From Cylicocyclus nassatus (lineage: Eukaryota > Nematoda > Chromadorea > Rhabditida > Strongylidae), in assembly GCA_958299035.1 (NCBI GenBank), contig CATQJL010000223.1, positions 8,793,753 through 8,857,752 of the forward strand: a DNA stretch of 64,000 nucleotides, written 5' to 3'. Within the stretch, counting starts at the first letter, position 1; each line of letters begins with the position of its first letter. The position numbers and the translations under genes are program-made. The notes beneath the pieces were generated by a model. That model was not told where the DNA came from, ran no database searches, and saw only the letters and a program-made list of their open reading frames with translations. Below, in pieces: positions 13,451 to 25,213 of this stretch.

Positions 13451-13999
13451 AGTGTTGCTACTACTCTCATATAAAAGTACTAGCTGGCATATAGTGCTCC
13501 GCCCAAATCTATCAATATACTATAATGAAGGACACCATTCCCTCGTTCTATACAACGTTTGTTCCTGTACCACTTCTAGATGCAGTTCTCTTAAACTTAC
13601 CACATTTTTGTCATCAGCATGCCCGCTTAATCCCGTATGCGCGTACATGGTAAATTTTGTTCCCCTGGGGATCCCAGGAAATCACTTCTTATTTTCGACG
13701 TAGGGCCGCATGCACTACCACCTCCGCTGGGAGGGATCACGGTTTATAGAAAAGCTTCACTTCCTGGAGCTCCAGTAGTAAATTTTATGCCGTCCCCTAT
13801 TCCTAGGTATTCTTTCCATCCTCCACGACAAATATGTTGAGAGGGAGTAAGAATCTGTACGAGCAGTATTTCTTGATAGCAGGGGCATTCGTCTTCATAA
13901 GTTCGTAGGATTTCCATTATCATTCTCATTCCTTTAAGAGGTAAACAATTTACGCTGAAGTACGTACGTCCACAATTGCATCCGCTTATCTACTTAATA

Positions 14000-14740
14000 C
14001 TTTCGTGACCCTTACGGTTTCTTGAAAAAATTGGAATTTTTTTCCAATTTTCGTAACGTTCAACGTCTTCTAGGTACTCGAAAACCTATCTGATTTTTTT
14101 TCCAAAGTTTTACAGCCACCAAACTACTTTCACATTTTAGAGGTAATCGCTTTTTCCCAAACATTCACCTATTTCGCTAGATTTTCTGGAAGAAAATTCT
14201 AAAGGTTTTCGAAGCTTCGTAACATCCAAACACCCGTAAATATTCGAAAACCCTTATTCTACTAGTTCTAAAAGACCTCAGCCACTTAATCATTATTTCA
14301 ACAACTCTTAAACCTTTTTACGTTATCTTCGCGACACTCATCTATTATTCTGTGCCTTCTTTTAAAAAAAAATCCTAGAATTTTCTAAAATTTCCGACCT
14401 TGCGAGCATTCAACAATCCTTAAGAAGCACCTTGAACATTTTTAGAAACCCTTAAAAAATTTAAAATTTGGGCCTAACATGCTTGAATACCTTCCGCCTT
14501 ATCCCCTTAACACTCATCTATTTTTCTTAACCTTCTCAAAGAATCCTAGAAATTTTCAAATTTGAAATACACGAACTTTCAAAATCCTTCAAAAACCACT
14601 TTTAACATTTTCAAAAGTCCCTAAGTATCTTAACCAAAGCCCTAACATGTTTAAATACCTTTTATCTTATGCCCCCAGCATTACTCAATTTTTCCCGATT
14701 TTTAAAAAATTTTCGAAATTTTGGTCCGTCACTTACACAG
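14000..14740. repeat. Degenerate A/T-rich tandem repeat
   Basis: Units of very roughly 165-190 bp recur with CCTTATCCCCTTAACACTCA, CTAGAAATTTTC and CCCTAACATG. Blocks B (41395-41700) and C (55215-55520) have lost part of the array. Block C homology ends inside it at 55537. Satellite-like, no coding sense. Confidence 0.5.
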
Positions 14741-15709
14741 TAATAAGTGATTTTTTCACTCCCAATGTATTCGCGTTGACCAGCGAAAATTCACCATTAT
14801 AGGCTGTGCAATATATTGCACGACGATACAATATATTGCAAAGTCTCTTATTTATTGGGTGAGACCCACTGGAAAATTGAATAGGCTCAACCAGGAATCT
14901 TTACCCCGCCGTACCGGGCCCCCCATTAACCCCTGCCCCTCGGACCAAGTTCCCCCGGACCATTTTCACCTGGAGAATTTTTTGGTATTAGCCCCGCCCC
15001 CTTAGCCCCGCCCACTCTCGAGTTATGGCCTGGTCTTGAACCGGGTTTCTCATAACTCGCTCCAGAGTGATCCTAAAACTCTGAAAAAATTATGGTGTAG
15101 TCAGGCACGACTATATGTATGTGTGCAAATTTGCAGACCCCCAGCTTTACCGTAACCCAAAACCTGAAAAACTGATTTTTGAAAAAATCCATTTTTTAAA
15201 AATCATCCATAATTCGCCAAAAAATCACATGAGATAGATATCGTATAGAAACTACTAAGGGATTTTTTCCGATTTTTTATATTGCGTATGAAGAGGTTTT
15301 TCTGAATTTTGAAATATTTTTTTAATTTAAATACGCAGAAGATTGCCTGACTCAGCCACAGCTCATGGCCAGAAAAACTCCCCGCAAGTCATTCTTTCCT
15401 CATGGTTATCTTTGGTATCCATCTAATACATCTTAGAAGGCGATTCGTCTAAGTTTTTGGATTTTGAGGCATGAAAATTGATAGGACTTCTTTTTTCCAA
15501 GAAATTGAACCGAAATTGCAAAATTCGCAAATTTCTCTGACCTCCCTTAAAACACCGTAAGTTACTCTATACATATCCAAAATTCCATTATCCCAGCTCC
15601 TCTACTACTGGCAAAGCCATTTTCAAAATAATTACTATTGTGTAATTAAACCATCGAAGCCAGCGTTGTGACGTCACAGTGACGTCATAGTATTTCGTCA
15701 CAGTCCAAA

Positions 15710-15770
15710 TACCTCAAAACTGGGTAACCAAACCAGACTTTGATTGGTTTGGTTACCCAAGTTTGAGGTA
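15710..15770. other. Perfect hairpin with compensatory change between copies
   Basis: GGGTAACCAAACCA pairs with TGGTTTGGTTACCC across a short loop. In block B (42685-42745) the arm reads GGGTAATCAAACCA and its partner TGGTTTGATTACCC, so a C-G pair has become T-A. Two TGACGTCA palindromes lie just upstream (15669 and 15680). Confidence 0.6.
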
Positions 15771-15845
15771 CCTGAGCTTAGTTAATAATCTCACCCACCG
15801 TTAATTGTTCCTTTCGTAATCAATTGATGTAACCTTCGTATTTAG

Positions 15846-16108
15846 CATGTTCGATAGCCCCCTGTGCCAACTCCCAGCCCCGTAGCTCAAACTTTGCAAA
15901 AAATCGGTAAAATCAATAGAACTAGCATATGATTCCAAAAACTGATATTGTATTCGTAATCAGCGTGCTCACTTACCCACCTGTGCCAACTCCCAGCCCT
16001 GTAGCTCAATCTTTGCAAAAAAGCGATAAAATCGATATCGATCGATAACGAAAGGTAGCCTATGACAGACAGACAGACAGACATAACACACTCAGCTTTA
16101 TATATAGG
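15846..16108 (-). repeat. RTE-like tail with 115 bp unit array, copy 1
   Basis: Two units of CTGTGCCAACTCCCAGCCC with ATCGATAAAATCGAT runs lead into GACAGACAGACA and TTTATATATAGGAT. This is the form of a non-LTR (RTE) 3' tail; no coding part is present. Confidence 0.6.
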
Positions 16109-17560
16109 ATACAAGACAAAATCTCGGCTGGATAAGAAAGGCTAAGTTCAAACTAATTTCAAAGTTTGGGAACAGTAGCAGCACAGCGCTTGGAGTGAGC
16201 GCTCTGCTGGAAATGTTTTCCAAACTTCCGGATCAGTATGAACGCAGCCAAAGGCAAACATCAACATTTTCCCTAATAGAGCAAGTGAAGCTTCTGACGA
16301 GAGTTTAGCGAAAGTTGAAAGGTAAGTTTTCAGAACTTCGCCGCGAACGCCGCGTACGCGGCGAAGTGTGGCCCAAACCAAATCCTCATCAGAACTTCCG
16401 CCGTTCAAACCTCGTCGAGGAGAACGTGCCGAGAAACAATCCCATTCCAGAACGGATTCACCAACTTCTTACAACGGTCAGTTCGCACGACGTGACGGAC
16501 ATCACAGAAGCTGGTCAGCAAGTCAAAAGCAATACATCTGCGCTATCGTAGGTCGCATTGTAACATAAGGGGCAAGAGATCGACCGTTGTGTCACTCATT
16601 TATTTTTGTTGTTCATACTCCAGTGTATCCGCGGCGTCATCTAGTGAGTTTCGTGCCGATATTTTGACCTTGTGCATCAAAATTGTACATTTCATGTTTG
16701 AAAAAAAAACCTCATTATGTTCCTCATATGTTTGCCTAACGGTGATGGCAGGTTTTCGGCCCTTTTGTTAGCCAAGTTTTCTTTCATTCTAACCAAAATT
16801 TTTTCTAGTTTCTCCTATGTACGTTGCCACAATTCAAGCATTCCAAGTGACAAGCGATACCCTCCGCGCAATGACCTAACTTCCGCAGGGCGGACATGTA
16901 TTTTTCTGGTATACTCTCCGTCATGCAATCTGTTTCAAACAACTTTCTGATGTTACCACAAGCAATGATGACCAGCGCCACCTCATTTTCTAACTGCTAC
17001 TATGCATCTGTTTGCCTTACTGAAACTATTGAACAAATACGGCTTACAGAGTAGGTTCCTGTTGTCATTCACTTCGCATAGTGTTACTTTTTGCGTGTAC
17101 AGTAGATGTTCGCTGCCGGGACTTCGCAGTAGTATAGCCATACCTCAAAGCAGTTCTGGATGCTAGCTGTCGCGACTCGAATCGTTCTATTTGGCCGTGC
17201 ACCCTTCTGCAGCCTTTTGTACATCTTGTGAATGATGGAAAGTTATAGGCCTAAGGCATACTTTCTGTGATTCCGTAAAAACGCTATGGCGAATTGGCGT
17301 TTGCCGGATTTCCACAGAATCAGCGTGAGCGGGTTTAAATGCACGAGTGAGTAATTTCTGTGAGTTGTTGCAAAAGCATGGAATCCAACCCAAGCAAAGG
17401 GCTTTTAAGATCAATAATGAAGAGTCTTCGCGATGCCTGATCGCGCAGCGACTGAATTCGTCTGAGGTATGCCTTCGGTCTTACAGCTGTAGGGTGGACA
17501 GATGTAGCTTGAACAAGTAGATTCTTAGAGCTTTCATTTCTAAACATTTGATTCGAACAG
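16107..17560 (-). mobile_element. GIY-YIG retroelement (Penelope-like) fragment, copy 1
   Basis: At 16590-16965 the minus strand carries the GIY-YIG region, with the CLNCG entry followed by a frameshift where copies 2 and 3 read TTYIGE. Upstream sequence is shared with 43084-44515. Penelope-like elements carry a C-terminal GIY-YIG nuclease; I saw no reverse transcriptase motif, so the class is inferred. Confidence 0.55.
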
Positions 17561-17865
17561 TGCCATTAAAGAGATTCATCTGGGTGTGCAGAAAGGAAAG
17601 CCAACAATGAGCGGGGGTTTTCGTGTGAGCTTGATGTACTGCGACTGCTCTTTTAAAAATCTAAGTATTGTTGCTCTGTTCAATTTTTCAACCTCTCTGC
17701 TCAGATAAGCTTTGTTTTTCACAAACAGTCATAAGATTTTATGGCACAACCCTCGTACGTTTACGGAGCTAGTTAAAGCACAAGGTGCGAAGCCTGGTGA
17801 GTTAAAAATGCTGTTGTAGTGTGTGGTAGCAACACAGATGAATGCGGAAATGTATTTGGCAATGA

Positions 17866-18111
17866 TTAAACAGGACATCCCTTTAATCCCCAGTCGCTGA
17901 GGAGTATTCCGAAGTAGTGTCTATGATCTGTCCATGCTTTGATGGGAAATTTTAGTGAGTTGCTGCACTTCGTGTTGGATCCAGCTTCATCTGTAAGATG
18001 GAATGGCTTGTTTTCAAGTGAAGTATTCAAAAGCGGAAAAAGTCTCATAGTTTCTTTACCAAAGCACACTTCGTATTTTGAATCAGGCTGCATGCCATTC
18101 GGGAACCATAC
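17866..18111 (-). pseudogene. Orphan last two exons of a class 3 lipase, open
   Basis: Exons 18060-18111 (VWFPNGMQPDSKYEVCF) and 17866-17990 (TKCSNSLKFP, DHRHYFG, SDWGLKGCPV, TAA) are in phase and unbroken. I found no convincing upstream exons between 18.1 and 18.75 kb; the frame at 18468-18650 (LIDLLKELCLVGV) faintly recalls the RGT exon but is too diverged to call. It corresponds in position to the last exons of L5 in the later block. Confidence 0.72.
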
Positions 18112-18747
18112 CTTAATGAGTTCGCAATTAGGGACCGCCAGGTCAGAAATGCTCTAGGTTGCAACAAATGTTCAAATGAGAAGTATGTGAAAGTTTTCTA
18201 GGTTTTTTTGCTCTCAGATTGTATGTTCCTTGAGACGTGGATAACAAGAAGATCCCTTAAAAAATTGAAAGGCAACAATAGCAACCTCTAAAATAAGCGT
18301 TTTGGGAACAAAGAAGTGAATGTGCACTCGGGATAAAATGAGCTGTTAAAATCTTGATAGCCCTCTTAAAAAGCCACCAAGTATGACTTTTTATCCAAGA
18401 GTATTTATTGAATGTGGTGCTCTAATACTCATCACTGCTCCATTGAAGCTCTAGAAAAAACTTACGACTACTTTTGTCCTACTTGCACATGTATTTTTTT
18501 GCTCAAATAAAATCTTATAAATTCTCGTCCACAAACGTTCCGCAGATTAGGAAAGCATTTGATCCAGCGTTTTATGCTCTCAGCTATGGTATACATTACA
18601 TCTAAAAAAGCTACTCCGACTAAACAAAGTTCCTTCAATAGATCGATCAAAAAAGGGATGTAAATTACATCTCAGGACTTGACGGAGATGAGGGCACCGT
18701 CAAATTGTAATTAGTAAAGAGAAAAACATGCCGATTGTACTCTCAAG

Positions 18748-20295
18748 TGAAAAACAAGACAAAATCTCAGCTGGAAAAGGCTGAGTTCAAATAGTTCCAG
18801 ACAGTATACAGAAACATTTCCAGCACAGCGCTCGAACTGATCGCTGTGCTGGAACTGTTTCCCAGACTTCCGGATCAGTATGAACGCATAAAGTAAGTGA
18901 AGCTTCAGACGAGGGTTTAGCGAGGGCTGAAAAGTAAATCTTCGAAACTTTGCCGCGTGATCCAACCCAAACGCCTCATCAAACTTCCGCCGTTCAAACC
19001 TCGTTGAGGCGCAATGTGTTGAGAAACAATCCAACTTTTTAAAACTAATTCACCGACTTCTACTTCACCGGTCAGTATTCCGCACGAATCTGACGGACAT
19101 CACTGTTGGTCAGTCAAGGGCAGTGAGTCAAGAGCAACACATACTGCGCTACTGTAGGTCGCATTGTGACATACAGTTTGCTCCATTCGAGATCAGGCAG
19201 AACCCTCAGCGCAAATTTGCGCACTCGCAGCGCTAGCGGTCCGCGCTGCTTATGCGCGCTGTCGTAAAGAGCAAAAGGATTGAAGAGGAGCAGAGAAGCA
19301 GGCCATAGTTGTGACGGCGAAACCCCAGCGACCCAGGGCTCGCACCATGCCAACTTTGGCCTGGTTGGGATTGGGGCAGACTGAAAGAGGCAAGAGATCG
19401 GCCGTTTGTGTCACTCGGTCATTTCTGTTGTCCATACTCCGCTATATCCACTGCAGCCTCTAGTGGTTTTCGCGGAGATTTTGACCTCGTGCACTAAAAT
19501 TGTACATTTCATGTTCAAAAAATCGCCATCATTATGTACCTCAATCTTATGCTCGCCTAATGGTGATGACAGGTTTTCTCGTCTTTTATTAACCAGGTAT
19601 TTTCCACTAACACTTAGAATTCTTTCAGTTTCTCCTATGTACGTCGTGCCACAATTCATGCGTTCCAAGTGATAAGCGATACCCTCAGCTCAATCGCCTT
19701 ATTTCCGTAAGGGCATACATGCATTTCTTCGGTATATATTCTACGTCATGCAATCTGTTTCAAACAACTTTCTGATGTTTACTGAGAATGTTGCACAGCA
19801 TAACCCCATTTTCAAAATGTGCTACTATGCATTTGGTTTGCTTTACTGAAACTTTCGAACAAAAAAAAACATACAGAGAGGGATCTTATTGTCATTGTTC
19901 TTACTTCGCATGGGCTACTGTTTGCGTGTCCAATAGATGTTCGCTGCCGGGACTTCACAGTGATATAGCCATTCCTGCGAGCAGTTTAAGATGTTAGCTG
20001 TCGCGACTCGCATTGCTCTCTTTGGCCGTGCACACTTCTACAGCCTCCTTACATGTAGTGAATGATGAAAAGTTTTAGGCCTGCGGCGTACTTTTCGCGA
20101 TTCCGTCAAAGCGCTATGGCGACTTGGCGATTTGGCAGATGTCTACGAATCCAAGATGCCATAAAGTCTGGCACAAACAAAGCGCCTTTACGACTAATGA
20201 TGAAGAGTCTTTGCGGTGTAAGATTGCGTAGCGACAAGATTTCTATGCCTTCGACCTTACAGCTGTAGCGGAAGCATGTAGCTTGGACAAATACC
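18748..20295 (-). mobile_element. GIY-YIG retroelement (Penelope-like) fragment, copy 2
   Basis: Minus frame 19411-19668 reads NCGTTYIGETERILSV, NKRRENLSSPLGEH and VHEVKISAKTTR, the order seen in GIY-YIG domains at the C-terminus of such elements. It forms a second copy of the 16.1-17.6 kb region. Broken, no active-length frame. Confidence 0.6.
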
Positions 20296-20467
20296 ATTTG
20301 ATTCAACTGGCTTGGCATCGGCAAAGGCAAGGCTTTCTGACCTAATTAAGGCTAGGTAGTGATCAGAGAGCACTCGCGCGAGAGAAACGCAGGTGCGTCG
20401 CGGGCGCGAGCTGTCTCAACTAGACCACAAAACTCCGCCCTAATGGTGCCAAGCCAGTTGAATCAAA
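20296..20467. mobile_element. TTTGATTCAACTGG MITE, copy 3
   Basis: Ends TTTGATTCAACTGGCTTGGC and inverse GCCAAGCCAGTTGAATCAAA. Inserted in the second GIY-YIG retroelement-containing block. Confidence 0.83.
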
Positions 20468-20802
20468 AATTAAATTATTGAAGCTTTCCTTTAAACCATT
20501 TGATTCAAACAGCGCTTTCAGAGAGATTTATCTGGGTGTGCAGAAAGGAAAGCCAACAAGTGTGCGGGCTTCTCGTAAGAGCTTAATGTACTGCGACTGC
20601 TTGTTTAGAAATCTGAAGATTTTTGCTTTGTGCGATATTTTGCTCTCTCTGGTCAGGTGAGACAAAACTCTATGGCGCAACCCTTGTACGCTCATGGAGC
20701 TAGTTAAACACAAGGTGAGATGCCTCGTGAGTGAAACATGCTGTTGAAGTGTGTGGTAGCAACACAGATAGATGCAAATATGTATTTGGCAATGATTACA
20801 CC

Positions 20803-23800
20803 CTATACCGAACACATTTTGATTCCATAGTCGCTGACCTTCTTGTCAAAGTACTTTGTATGATGCCAAAGTATTCCTTTTACATAAAGTTGGTTGCTGC
20901 ACCTCTCGTTGGATTCAGCCTCATCTGAAAGATAGAATGGCTTCTTTTCCAAGTAAAGTATTTGTAAGCGGAAAAAGTCTCAAGGTTTCTTTACCATGGC
21001 AGACCAAGAATTTTGAACGAGGCCCCATGCCATTCGGGAACCATACCTTAATAAATTTGAAATTAATGGCCGCCAATTCAAAAATGTTCTAGATTGCAAC
21101 AAATGTTTGGATAAGAAGTAAGTTTTCTAAGTCCTCTTGCTCCCAAATAATATGTTTCTAATAGCGTGTATAAGAAACGAGACCCTAAAAAATTGAAAGG
21201 CAAAAAAAGCAATCCCTAAAATTATACGAATGTACGATAGAGCCAAGCAAGCTCTTCAAAATGACACCAGAGAACGCAAAAATCGTGATCCGTAAACTTT
21301 GAAGCTAGATCTAGAACATCTAAGCGTCCTAAGGGTCGAATCTCCTGAACAAAAATCATACATAACTCTTACGCATTATAAGCACTTACTCGATGTTTTT
21401 ATGGCTGATAATTTCAACAAAAAAAACGAATTGCCAAAATCAAATTGCTCACTTCATACTTATGGTGACTGTAGTATCCGGGTTTTGAAGAAAATGGTAA
21501 ACGTGGAGAAAATGGAACATGCGGCACTGGATCTCTTTCGTTGACGACCCGAAATGCGTAGTCGATCTGCGAAAAAATAATGACCAAAATTTCAGACCTC
21601 ACGACAGTTTGTTAAGATTTCTCTTCTTAGTTTCTAGATTTTTCTATACTATCTCACGTTGAGCCATATTTGAAAGTTTCTAGATTTTTCTAAATTATCT
21701 CACGTTGAGCCATATTTGAACGATATGATACAAACTTCACACAAACTTGAAAATGTACAAGTTTCAAAAAAACTGGAGAGAATTTCAAAAAGTCTGCGTA
21801 GAGTTTCAGAGACTTGAAAACTCATGCTAATTGTGCTTTACTCCACCATCAGGCACAGTGGGTAAATAAGCACGAAAAAAAAATGAATACGAAAACGTAG
21901 TGGGAGAAGTGAATACTGGCATACGGAAAAAGAATAGGAACAAAAAAACTTATATAAAGTAGAGGTGGTAGTTTTTAGTATACTGACATAGTGTACTGAC
22001 AGAGCAAGGCAGAGCGGGTATTCGAGCATGCTGTGTAAATGATTATGTAAATTTCTACCTTTTTATTGAAGTCTTCAGCATATGCAGCATTGCCTGTTCT
22101 TGGCTCTCCGAATGTTACCAGCTTTATCCGCTCATTTATCCGCTCAGATATCTTGTTATAAGTTTTGGCGATGTGATACGCTGCCAGAGACGCCATGGCA
22201 CCTCCGAGCGAATGGACGGTCACCTAAAGTTTCTGGTCACATGAAAACGATCTTTTTGCATTCAATACATACCCATATTTCGTACTTAGGGTGTCGTTCG
22301 ATCTGGTTCTTGAAGGCAGTTCTAGACCTTTTACGCCTTTTGCGTCATTTCCCCACACATTTGAGAAAGCATTGTAGAAGTACCAAGACACTTCACCTGA
22401 CCCCATGGGGACCTTAAGCAACAGCTGATCTACGCACCAATTATTTCACACAAATTACCACAGCAGCGCTGGTGGCAACTTCGTTCTTGAGTTGACTTAG
22501 ATAATTGGTGCCTCTGTAATGATAACTGTTGAGCTGCAGGGAATTCCAACCTGAGTGTCACGTTCGGCGCAGCTCGGGTTGCCGCTCCCATCGTGGCATC
22601 CAGACTGGCATCCCTGAAAAACATTTCCAAGTTCCTTTACTTAGCACGTGAACGAAGGCAGCGTTTTGGAAGATACAATGCTTTGCAATCTTAACATAAC
22701 ATGGTATTAGTCCCCCAACTAGGGACACTGATCCGAAGCAATTTCTTTATTTCAAATAGTCTTGCAAGATTTGCACGTCTGCTCGCTGTTCTACTTGGTG
22801 GGTATTCCCTAGCTCTAGCATTCTGTAAAGTTCTCTATTTTGAAAAGGATTACACAAGAAGTTCACAAGCGTTATGAGTGAATTCATTCATCGGTCTGTT
22901 TGGAGACGTGTGGACATTTTAGACGTGATTTATATTGTAAGCTGCCGGAAGCAAATCAAACGTTTTGTTTAGAAGCAGCGTTGATCAAATCTAGACTTAT
23001 GCGGATCTCACGTTGATAGTAATTTTAGGGCTTTAATCAAGACACTGCGACTAGACACTGAGCGGCAGCTCAGATTCTGCGCTTGCGGCTGAGATTTTCA
23101 TCTTCAAAGCAGACCTCAGTGTCTCAGTAACGGACAAATGCTGCAAATGTTCTTTAGCACAGGCTGTCTTGACTAGCACGAAAGTGATGGCGAACGAGGT
23201 GTTTGCAGGAAAGCTTATGCGAAACCAAAGCGGATCCGAAATCATGATTAATTATTTTGTCGTAATGTGCTATCAGGTCGACCTTGTCGATAATTTACAA
23301 CGGCCTCCCCTCAAACACTACGCAGGAAGTGTATATGTGCTGCGAGGTTGCTCGATAATTGGCCCACGAATCTGGTCAATACCAGGTAGTTCTGTTCAAA
23401 CCCATGAGCCCAGAAAAGTGATTATGAGCATAATATTGGTCGCACTACCCATATCCAACATGTGCTTCTTTTCTCGTCCTTTTCAGCATCACTCCGAATA
23501 GACCACCAGGTGTCATATTGTGACGTAAGGCAGTGATTTGAAATGTTGGTAACAGCTTCAGTGCGTGCACGTTGAAGTTTTAAAGCGCTCAAGCAGAGCA
23601 ATGATCATTATGAGAGCGTATTATAATTTAAGCTTGCCGCTTACGATAGTCACCTTCACTTTTGAATTATTTGAACGCTAAAACCATACTGGAGGGCTTT
23701 GGCCGGCCGCAGTCATACCCCTCCAAAAAACTGACAGAAAGACCGCAACTAGCAGAGCTGGATTCAATAGCAATGTGAGTTATAACGCATCCGTCCGCAC

Positions 23801-25213
23801 AAGCATATCCTCCTATATATCGTATGCAACATCGAACACGAGCCGCTTCCACTGAGATGCTTGGCTCATCTCCTGCTGACGACATTACAGTCTTCTTTTG
23901 TGTTCACTGAAGTGGGCGGATAGCTTAATTCCCCGAAGATAGACGCTGATATAAGCGTTGCACATGTTAGCTTCAGAGCGAAGCTTTCGGTTCGTTATCT
24001 AGCCAAAAATTATTGTAAATACGACTGCTGTAAACTGAAGGTAGAGCTGACCTGAAACTAAGAACTATCGCCGACTGTTCGGTTAGTGTGGCTAGGAATC
24101 CATAGCAGTCATTCTCAAAAACATCGCATTGAACAAGATTATGGTCAAAGAACTGAAAAAAAATCTCGTTACGAATATTCTGGTGTTTCAAAATGTAATA
24201 TAGAAGTTTTGAGGATAATTTTATTATTCAGTTATGACAAACGTACTAGCGTTACAACCTTTCAAATTTCATCTACAAACGCAGAATCATTTTGCTTCCT
24301 GCATGTATTGCAAGCACTATGCACCACTAATTTTATGAATATTTACCTCACTGCTGGGCAAAAATACCTCATATCATCTGATAAGTTGTTGAACTTTAAA
24401 TTAGAAAGAAAAACTTGGAGTGACCATTTGAGCTTAGAAGTATGACACTGAAGTCAGTCATGAATGCTGAATAAAGCCGCAATCGTTACCTACCGTACAC
24501 TCTTCTGAAAAACTTGTAGGTCCAACTGAATGCACTATTTGGTAACTGCAGGTGGTGCAGCAACGATTTAATGGTGCCTTGAGTATGGTCTTTATGGCAG
24601 AGAAGGTTCCAGGATCGAATCTTTTCACCGCCAGCTTTTTGTTGAGATGGCAGTTTTCATCTGAGTTCATCAACATAAATCTAACTTCAAGCGGCCATTA
24701 CTAAAGCCCACATGCACGTACATCCCCGTGGAAAGGGGAGGGGATCTGAGAGGGGACGCCCTAAGGCATCTCTCCATTTACTAACAAGAAAAAGCGTACT
24801 TTTCTTTCGAGCAATTAACGCACGCGATAAAGATCTGCTTTAACATTTTACGCAACGTGCACAAGCAAAGATGTTTGAATTTTAAGCAGAACTTTCTGTA
24901 CTTGCAAATAATTATCATGCTCAGCTCGTGCTGTCATGTCCTCTTTCGAAGAAAAGAGCAGATATAATAAAAAGCGAATTACCAAGTTCCCATGAGTTCC
25001 ATTATAGCCTTTGAAGCGATTGAGTATGCAGCCCCTTGGCTCATCCGAATAGGCGGCGGCAGCCAGAGGGAACATTTGATTCCTAACGAAGTTGTAGTCA
25101 AATAATCTGACAGCATTGAGTGAAGCCGCAAGGCAAAGTGTAACGACTAGTGTGAATGCCCTGCAGAAACATTAAGCTCATCTTCTATGTAGCTCTACGT
25201 CCCTTACTTACAT
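20803..25213 (-). pseudogene. Class 3 lipase-like gene L2, one frameshift and altered elbow
   Basis: Nine exons are recognisable: leader 25212-25274 ending in AT, then 24983-25160, 24052-24152, 22459-22513, 22273-22412, 22059-22223, 21453-21566, 20995-21046, 20803-20924. The start codon is split AT|G across the first intron and yields a signal peptide starting MAFTLVVTLCLAASLNA, then FPLAAAAYSD. Exon 24052-24152 ends in LSFR and the next begins GTNYLSQL, rebuilding the RGT motif. Exon 22273-22412 is 140 bases; it reads YFYNAFSNVWGN, then continues as FKNQIERHPKYEIW only in another frame, so one base is missing. The elbow is VTVHSLGG where the family has VTGHSLGG, so the first Gly of GXSXG is Val. 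NERDPVPHVP and a terminal HHTKYFD are intact. A 12-base tandem duplication gives SERINERI. It is probably a pseudogene or a recent loss; a sequencing error in exon 5 would restore the frame but not the Gly. Confidence 0.75.
22541..22614. other. GC-rich hairpin before lipase exon 4, L2
   Basis: An imperfect stem around GCGCAGCTCGGGTTGCCGC, about 30 bases upstream of the RGT exon. Counterparts lie at 32905-32981 (L4) and 47133-47208 (L5). It is bounded by TTTTTCAG/TTTTTACAG and, in L4 and L5, GTATGT, so it could be a cassette exon, but in L5 the exon would be 77 bases and break phase. Confidence 0.45.

Larger units (their letters stand above)
7641..18111 (+). repeat. Older copy of the spacer block (block A)
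   Basis: Similar to 37049-45079 (B and its right extension) in order and orientation, but with more substitutions and large indels. About 2 kb (roughly 9806-11815) present here is absent in B and C, and the TTAGG MITE of B and C is absent here. The left edge coincides with the end of a MITE at 7642. Confidence 0.8.

Noticed and set aside
15669..15687. Two TGACGTCA palindromes resembling CREB sites
   Set aside because: They lie in a repeated, gene-free segment next to a hairpin; the B copy keeps them only as part of the duplicated repeat, and no promoter is nearby.
18468..18650. Possible diverged lipase RGT exon (LIDLLKELCLVGV)
   Set aside because: Only a short resemblance to the QLFKELV stretch of L1, with no GT/AG phase match to the last exons at 17866-18111.
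21330..21345. GGGTCGAATCTCC resembling a tRNA B box
   Set aside because: No A box or foldable acceptor and anticodon stems around it.
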